The position numbers were made by a program, and so were the translations under genes. This document shows, piece by piece, positions 59,619-64,000 of a DNA stretch of 64,000 nt (its first letter is position 1; each line of letters opens with the position of its first letter). The stretch comes from Sphingobium amiense (GTDB lineage: Bacteria; Pseudomonadota; Alphaproteobacteria; Sphingomonadales; Sphingomonadaceae). Below the pieces are notes generated by a model that was not told where the DNA came from, searched no databases, and saw only the letters and a list, made by a program, of their open reading frames with translations. The stretch covers positions 3,746,001-3,810,000 of the forward strand of contig NZ_AP018664.1 of the NCBI RefSeq assembly GCF_003967075.1. The letters run 5' to 3'.

Positions 59619-61892
59619 TCAGAACTTGACCCCCAGCGTCGCGCCATAGGTGCGCGGCTCGCGGGCGGTGCCGAAGGACCAGAGGCCGCCCACGGTGAAG
59701 CCGTGCGTCGGCCCCCGGTCGTTGGCCAGGTTGCGGCCGAACAGGGTCAGCTTGGCGTCCGCTCCGGCCAGCGTGAAGTTGGTCGACAGGCTGGCGTCGA
59801 CCAGCCCCTGCTTGTCGGTGCGCACGCGCGGGTCGTTGCCGTTGACGATGATCGGCCCGTTGACCAGATCGCCGCTGATCGGTCCCAGCGAGATCTGCTG
59901 GTCGTAACGGCCGATATAGCGATAGGTGAGGTTCGCGATCACTTCGCCGAAGCTGGTCGGCACGGTATAGTCCGCCGCCAGCGAAGCGGTCATCTTCGGA
60001 TTGTAGATGAGGTCGTTCTTCGAATAATCATAAGGCACGACCGCGCCCGTCACCGGCGAGATGCCGCCGACGATGAAGCCCTTGAACTTGGAATCGAGCA
60101 GACCCATCGAGCCGGTGATGGTGAGCTGCGAACTCGGTCGCGCAGTGAAATCGAACTCCAGACCCCTGATCTTGGCCGAACCGACATTGGACGTGATCGT
60201 CTCGTTACCCGTGGCGCAGCTCGGGCAGTTGAGCGTGTTGTTCTGCTGGAGATTCTTGTATTTGGAATAGAAAGCCGCGACGTTGAACTGCAGCTTGCGG
60301 TCGAACAGTTCCAGCTTGCTGCCCACCTCGAAGCTGTCGACGACCTCGGGGCGATAGGACTGGCTTGCGCTCGCCGCCGTGCCGGCGCGGGGGGAGAAGC
60401 CGCCCGACCGGAAGCCCTGCGACCAGCTTGCGTAGATCATCGTCTGATTGTTGGGGCGGAAATCGACGCCGACCTTGGGCGTGAACTTCTTGAACGTGTC
60501 CTGCCCGGCGCCGATCAGATTGCCGCCGAAACTGTTGTCCAGCGCCTTCTTGTCGCGGGTGAAGCGTCCGCCGAAGGACAGGCGCCACCGGTCGGCGAAG
60601 GCCCAGTTGAAATCGCCGAACGCGGCGATCGACCGTGTGCTCCCGTTCACCTGCTGCGGATTGGTGTCGTAAACCAGCGGATCGACGGTCGGCGCGAAGG
60701 CAAAAACGCGGCTATATTGCGCCAGATAATAGTCCGATTTGAAATAATAGAGGCCGACGACATAGTCGAGGCTGCTGCCGATCTTGCCCGCGGCACGGAA
60801 CTCCTGGCTCCACTGCTCATAATTCTGCAAGCGGCGGACATAATAGAGATCGACCGACGATCCGTCGAAATCCTGCGTCTGGTTTTCCTTCGACTTGCGC
60901 CAGCCGGTGATGGACGTCAGCGTCACGTCGCCCGCATCATAGTTCATTTCCAGCGTAGCCGATGGCGCGCTGTAGTGGCCGACATTGGCCTGACCGAACA
61001 CGGTATAGAGATCGGTCGTATTGTTGCGGTTGCACTGCTCGGCGGGGATCAGGCCGCAGAACACCTCGCCCGTGCGCGTCAGGTTGGACACGACCGGGTC
61101 ATATTTCTGCACCTGCTTCTCGACCGTCAATATGCCCTCGAAGCCGCTGCCGACCGGCGCCACGCGAAGCGCGCCGCCGAAATTCTCGTTGTTGGAAAAG
61201 CCGCGTCGGCTGCCGTCCTGCGCCTGACGATACCAGCCGTCGCTTTCGTTGTGGAAATAGAAGCCCTTGATGCCCACGCTCCCGTCGCTCGACAGCGGCG
61301 CGTTTACGACCGCGCGGGTCGCGAGCGTGTTGAACTTGCCGTAGGAAACCTCGACCTTGCCGCCGAACTCGCCGGTCGGCTTGCTGCGCCGTATGTTGAT
61401 GACGCCGCCGATGGTGTTACGCCCGAACAGCGTCCCCTGCGGGCCGCGCAGCACTTCGATCTGCTCGATGTCGAAAAAGTCGAAAAACTGGCCGGTGCTG
61501 GTGCCGATGAATACGCCATCGACGACGACGCCGACCGTGGGTTCGGCCGATTTCTCGACGTCCGCATAGGTCAGGCCGCGGATCGCGAGGTTGGCGGCGG
61601 CCGCGCCCGAATTCTGGTTGGTGATGAGCAGGTTCGGCGCGGAGCCGGTCAGGTCGCCGATATTCACCGCCGCCTTGTTTTCCAGCATCGCGGCGTTGAC
61701 CGCCGTGACCGCGACCGGCGTGTCCTGAAGCCGCTCCTCGCGGCGGCGGGCGGTGACGATGATCTCACCGGCGCTCACCGGCTGTTCGGCTGCGGCCTGG
61801 GGCGCGGCGTCCTGCGCCAAGGCGGGCATGGATGCGATGAGCGCGATCCCGCTCGACAAGATGGTGGATGCGAACGCGAATTTCCTGTTCAT
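59619..61892 (-). CDS. TonB-dependent outer-membrane receptor
   Basis: A 757-residue receptor with a signal peptide (about 1-26, ending ALA before QDAAP), a TonB box-like GEIIVTARRREERLQDTP (about residues 47-64), a plug domain with NIGDLTGSAPNLLI and VLRGPQGTLFGRNTIGGVIN, and a large 22-strand-type barrel ending YGATLGVKF. Receptors of this group in sphingomonads import siderophores, vitamins or hydrophobic growth substrates. Its position inside the oxygenase cluster suggests it takes up the compound degraded here. GGGGAGAG lies upstream of the ATG. A 16-bp palindrome occurs in its upstream gap (61978-61993). Confidence 0.95.
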   Translation of the reverse strand: MNRKFAFASTILSSGIALIASMPALAQDAAPQAAAEQPVSAGEIIVTARRREERLQDTPVAVTAVNAAMLENKAAVNIGDLTGSAPNLLITNQNSGAAAANLAIRGLTYADVEKSAEPTVGVVVDGVFIGTSTGQFFDFFDIEQIEVLRGPQGTLFGRNTIGGVINIRRSKPTGEFGGKVEVSYGKFNTLATRAVVNAPLSSDGSVGIKGFYFHNESDGWYRQAQDGSRRGFSNNENFGGALRVAPVGSGFEGILTVEKQVQKYDPVVSNLTRTGEVFCGLIPAEQCNRNNTTDLYTVFGQANVGHYSAPSATLEMNYDAGDVTLTSITGWRKSKENQTQDFDGSSVDLYYVRRLQNYEQWSQEFRAAGKIGSSLDYVVGLYYFKSDYYLAQYSRVFAFAPTVDPLVYDTNPQQVNGSTRSIAAFGDFNWAFADRWRLSFGGRFTRDKKALDNSFGGNLIGAGQDTFKKFTPKVGVDFRPNNQTMIYASWSQGFRSGGFSPRAGTAASASQSYRPEVVDSFEVGSKLELFDRKLQFNVAAFYSKYKNLQQNNTLNCPSCATGNETITSNVGSAKIRGLEFDFTARPSSQLTITGSMGLLDSKFKGFIVGGISPVTGAVVPYDYSKNDLIYNPKMTASLAADYTVPTSFGEVIANLTYRYIGRYDQQISLGPISGDLVNGPIIVNGNDPRVRTDKQGLVDASLSTNFTLAGADAKLTLFGRNLANDRGPTHGFTVGGLWSFGTAREPRTYGATLGVKF

Positions 61893-61977
61893 GGCACTCT
61901 CCCCAAAAAGGCCGGACGCGCTCGGTTGGGCGTCCTGTGATCGCGGCTACCTTCGTCTATTTCGTGCATTTGGTTAG

Positions 61978-61993
61978 CTGTGATTTTGCACAG
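61978..61993. promoter_or_regulatory. palindrome CTGTG-ATTTTG-CACAG upstream of the TonB receptor
   Basis: A 5-bp inverted repeat with a 6-base AT-rich spacer, about 90 bases upstream of the receptor ATG and 65 beyond the end of the MDR gene. CTGTGA and TGCACAG also occur in the 56.6-kb divergent promoter (56655-56660 and 56628-56634), hinting at a shared regulator. Confidence 0.35.
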
Positions 61994-62061
61994 GTCGGCG
62001 CGGTCGCGCGAAACATGTGTCGGGAACGCAACAATTTGCGATCCGCCCGTTCTGGCGGCGG

Positions 62062-63072
62062 TCAGGCCAGCTTCAGGATCATCTTGCCCTGATTGCTGCC
62101 GTCGAACAGGCGCAGCATCGCCGGCAGGGCGTTGTCGATCCCGTCCTCGACATGCTCGTCATAGACGACCGCGCCTTCGCCTGCGAGCCGCGCCATCGCC
62201 GCCACGCCTTCAGGAAAGCGGTCCAGATATTGACTGATGAGGTAGCCGCGCATCGTCGCGGTTTTGACCAGCAACTGCCAGATGTTGCGCGCGCCCTGCG
62301 GCGGTCCGTTATATTCCGAAATCAGGCCGCAGATCACCACCAGCGCCCCCTGCGCCAGATTGAGCAGCGCCGCGTCAAGACAGGCACCGCCCACATTTTC
62401 GTAGACGAAGTCGACACCTTCGGGGCAGGCGGCCCCGATCTCCGCCGACAGCGCCGTCACGTCCTTGCCGCGATAGTCGATCGCCGCGTCGAAACCGTAT
62501 CGGTGGATCAGGCGCGCGCATTTCTCCGCTCCGCCCGCGATGCCGACCACATGCGCGCCCCGCCGCTTCGCCAGTTGCCCCACCAGCGATCCCACCGCGC
62601 CCGCAGCCCCGCTCACCAGCAGTGTCTGTCCGGCTGCGGGCTGCATCACATCCTCGACCCCAAACCACGCCGTCAGCCCGACCGCGCCCGCCACCGAAAG
62701 ATAGGCGGTGGGAGACGGGACTGCGCTCACGTCGATGGGCTGGGTGAAGCCGTCGCCACGCCCGACCGAAAAATGTTCGATCTTGTTGAGGCCCATCACC
62801 CATTGCCCGGCGGCAAAGTGCGGATGGCGGCTCTGTTCGACCACGCCGATGGTGGACGCGCGCACCGCGTCGCCCAGCGGCACCGGCGGCATGTAATTGC
62901 CCGCAGGCTCCAGCCAGCCGCGAATGGCGGGGTCGATCGACGCATAATAGTTGCGGATCAGGAACTCGCCTTCCGCCAGCGCGGGCAGGGGTTCCTGCGT
63001 CATCGCGAAGTCGCTGTCCCTGGGCAGCCCCTGTGGCCGGGCGACCAGCGTGAAGCGTCGATTGACCGTCAT
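62062..63072 (-). CDS. NADP-dependent MDR oxidoreductase (ADH_N_2 type) 2
   Basis: A protein of about 336 residues starting at ATG 63072 (MTVNRRFTLVARPQGLPRD), with AGGAGAG 6 bases upstream. It has RNYYASIDPAIRGWLEPAGN, GAVGLTAWFGVEDVMQPAAG, TLLVSGAAGAVGSLVGQLAK, VDFVYENVGGACLDAALLNL and GARNIWQLLVKTATMRGYLI. It shares the overall layout with the protein at 54321 (SIDPAIRG, VPLG, GAAGAVGS, ENVGG), so the two are paralogues of the zinc-independent 2-alkenal/curcumin reductase group. It probably reduces an unsaturated intermediate. It is upstream of the TonB receptor on the same strand, 169 bases apart. Confidence 0.92.
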   Translation of the reverse strand: MTVNRRFTLVARPQGLPRDSDFAMTQEPLPALAEGEFLIRNYYASIDPAIRGWLEPAGNYMPPVPLGDAVRASTIGVVEQSRHPHFAAGQWVMGLNKIEHFSVGRGDGFTQPIDVSAVPSPTAYLSVAGAVGLTAWFGVEDVMQPAAGQTLLVSGAAGAVGSLVGQLAKRRGAHVVGIAGGAEKCARLIHRYGFDAAIDYRGKDVTALSAEIGAACPEGVDFVYENVGGACLDAALLNLAQGALVVICGLISEYNGPPQGARNIWQLLVKTATMRGYLISQYLDRFPEGVAAMARLAGEGAVVYDEHVEDGIDNALPAMLRLFDGSNQGKMILKLA

Positions 63073-63155
63073 GGCGTTCTCTCCTGTCATTCATCGCAGT
63101 TGGCCGCGAAACGCCCCGCCCGCACACTGGCGAAAAGGAGAGGAAAGAGCGTCCC

Positions 63156-63962
63156 ATGCCGATCATCCATCATCACGCCGATCTCAATATCCTCGTGTCG
63201 GTGCGCGGCCATCCGTTCGACCGCAGCGCGTTCGACGCCATCTTTCAGGCGATGGAGGGCGTAAGCGCGACGATGGTGGATCAGCCCGCCGCCGCGCGCC
63301 TGATGAATCCGGAAGGAATGCGCGGCTTCGACGCCCTGCTGCTTTATGACATGCCGGGCCTCGATTTCGAGCATCCCGCCGAACGCCCCGGCATCGTCGC
63401 GCCCTCGCCCGAGTTGAAGGCGGGACTGCGCGCGCTGCTGGAACAGGGAACGGGCGTGGTCGCGCTTCACCATGCGCTCGCGGGCTGGCCCGACTGGGAC
63501 GATTATGGCGAATGGCTGGGCGGGCGTTTCCTCTACAGGCCCGCCCTTGTGCGCGGCGCGGCGCGGCCCGACAGCGGCTATGCCCACGAAATCGCCTATG
63601 AAGCGCGCAACGTCGCGCCCGATCATCCGGTGATGGCCGGGATTCCGGCGACCTTCCCGATGTGCGATGAACTCTACCTCGCGCAGATTTTCGAGGAGGA
63701 TGTGACCCCGTTGCTGCGCGCCTCCGCGCCTTTTTCCGCGGACCGTTTTTTCAGCCCGCAGCATGCGCTCGCCGGGCGGATGCACTGCAACGATGGATGG
63801 GATCATCCGCCGGGCAGCGACCTCATCGGCTGGGCGAAACAGGCGCTGGGTTCGCGGCTCGTCTATCTGCAACCGGGCGACGGTCCTGCCGCTTACGATC
63901 GGCCCGACTACCGCCGCCTCATCCGCAACGCGCTCTTCTGGGTGGCGGGCAGGACGCCGTGA
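63156..63962 (+). CDS. ThuA-like domain protein (glutamine amidotransferase-like fold)
   Basis: A 268-residue protein with a GGAGAGGAAAG ribosome-binding site. It shows HHADLNILVSVRGHPFDRSA, FDALLLYDMPGLDFEHP, TGVVALHHALAGWPDWDDYG, NVAPDHPVMAGIP and FFSPQHALAGRMHCNDGWDH, the order of ThuA (PF06283) proteins, which have a type 1 glutamine-amidotransferase-like fold without its amidase triad. ThuA proteins act in sugar metabolism, but many relatives in catabolic clusters of sphingomonads have no known function. It is divergent from the MDR reductase gene with 83 bases between them. Confidence 0.85.
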   Translation: MPIIHHHADLNILVSVRGHPFDRSAFDAIFQAMEGVSATMVDQPAAARLMNPEGMRGFDALLLYDMPGLDFEHPAERPGIVAPSPELKAGLRALLEQGTGVVALHHALAGWPDWDDYGEWLGGRFLYRPALVRGAARPDSGYAHEIAYEARNVAPDHPVMAGIPATFPMCDELYLAQIFEEDVTPLLRASAPFSADRFFSPQHALAGRMHCNDGWDHPPGSDLIGWAKQALGSRLVYLQPGDGPAAYDRPDYRRLIRNALFWVAGRTP

Positions 63963-63978
63963 CGTCCTGCCTGCGCCC

Positions 63979-64000
63979 TTAGTCGTGGATGCCGCACACG
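63979..64000 (-). CDS. possible C-terminal end of a minus-strand gene (partial)
   Basis: On the minus strand an open frame enters from the right edge and ends with TAA at 63981-63979, encoding the residues VCGIHD before the stop. It would be convergent with the ThuA-like gene. Six residues give no family and the frame may be chance. Confidence 0.2.

Noticed and set aside
59703..61940. A 745-codon plus-strand frame opposite the TonB receptor gene
   Set aside because: The receptor has signal peptide, plug and barrel features; the opposite frame is featureless and begins inside the receptor's 3' end.
1..64000. tRNA or rRNA genes, CRISPR arrays, insertion sequences or phage integrases
   Set aside because: No cloverleaf-like sequence, regular short repeats, transposase or integrase motif was recognised on either strand.

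Overview
The window is high-GC, gene-dense chromosome of an alphaproteobacterium, most probably a sphingomonad (Sphingobium/Novosphingobium/Sphingomonas group). This is inferred from the exopolysaccharide gene repertoire (BY-kinase, BBP2-type barrel, Atr-type type I exporter next to polysaccharide genes), from a TonB receptor beside Rieske dioxygenases and CoA-ester enzymes, and from protein sequence style; no rRNA or marker gene is present. I saw no tRNA, rRNA, CRISPR array or transposase.

Left part, 1-49.6 kb: a very large, mosaic surface-polysaccharide locus. It starts with an outer-membrane barrel, a chain-length regulator/tyrosine kinase and a small membrane protein (135-4319). Then come a polymerase/BNR-propeller/ligase operon (9594 to 4311, minus strand), methyltransferases, GT4, GT26 and GT2 glycosyltransferases, an Alg14/Alg13-like split glycosyltransferase, a LapG-like transglutaminase protease, four Wzy/O-antigen-ligase-like proteins, three Wzx-like flippases, six acyltransferase-3 proteins (two fused to SGNH domains), a UDP-glucuronate epimerase-like enzyme and UDP-glucose 6-dehydrogenase. 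Two Tat-type GH10 proteins each sit directly upstream of a polymerase-like gene. A phage-tail-like pair (small protein plus SGNH hydrolase, 37782-39584), a SleB-type wall hydrolase and a type I secretion ABC/HlyD pair (41309-44427) interrupt the set. Short overlaps (ATGA, GTGA, TGATG) define several operons. No priming sugar-phosphate transferase, recognisable Wza exporter or dTDP-rhamnose genes are visible, so the locus probably continues upstream of the window.

Right part, 49.7-64 kb: a catabolic island. A minus-strand operon (53645 to 49743) encodes acyl-CoA dehydrogenase, ACAD10/11-like phosphotransferase, PaaG-like isomerase/hydratase and a second phosphotransferase-fold protein. This layout resembles the LvaA/LvaC route, in which 4-hydroxyacyl-CoA is phosphorylated and then converted. 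Next come a VOC protein, two paralogous MDR reductases, two Rieske oxygenase alpha subunits, an SDR, an NTF2-fold protein, a TonB-dependent receptor and a ThuA-like protein. Together these look like uptake, oxygenation, reduction and CoA-dependent breakdown of a hydrophobic substrate whose identity the sequence does not reveal.

Start codons were chosen from ribosome-binding sites, overlaps and family N-termini. Regulatory dyads and promoters were found by eye and are tentative. Functions come from motif recognition only; no database search was run.
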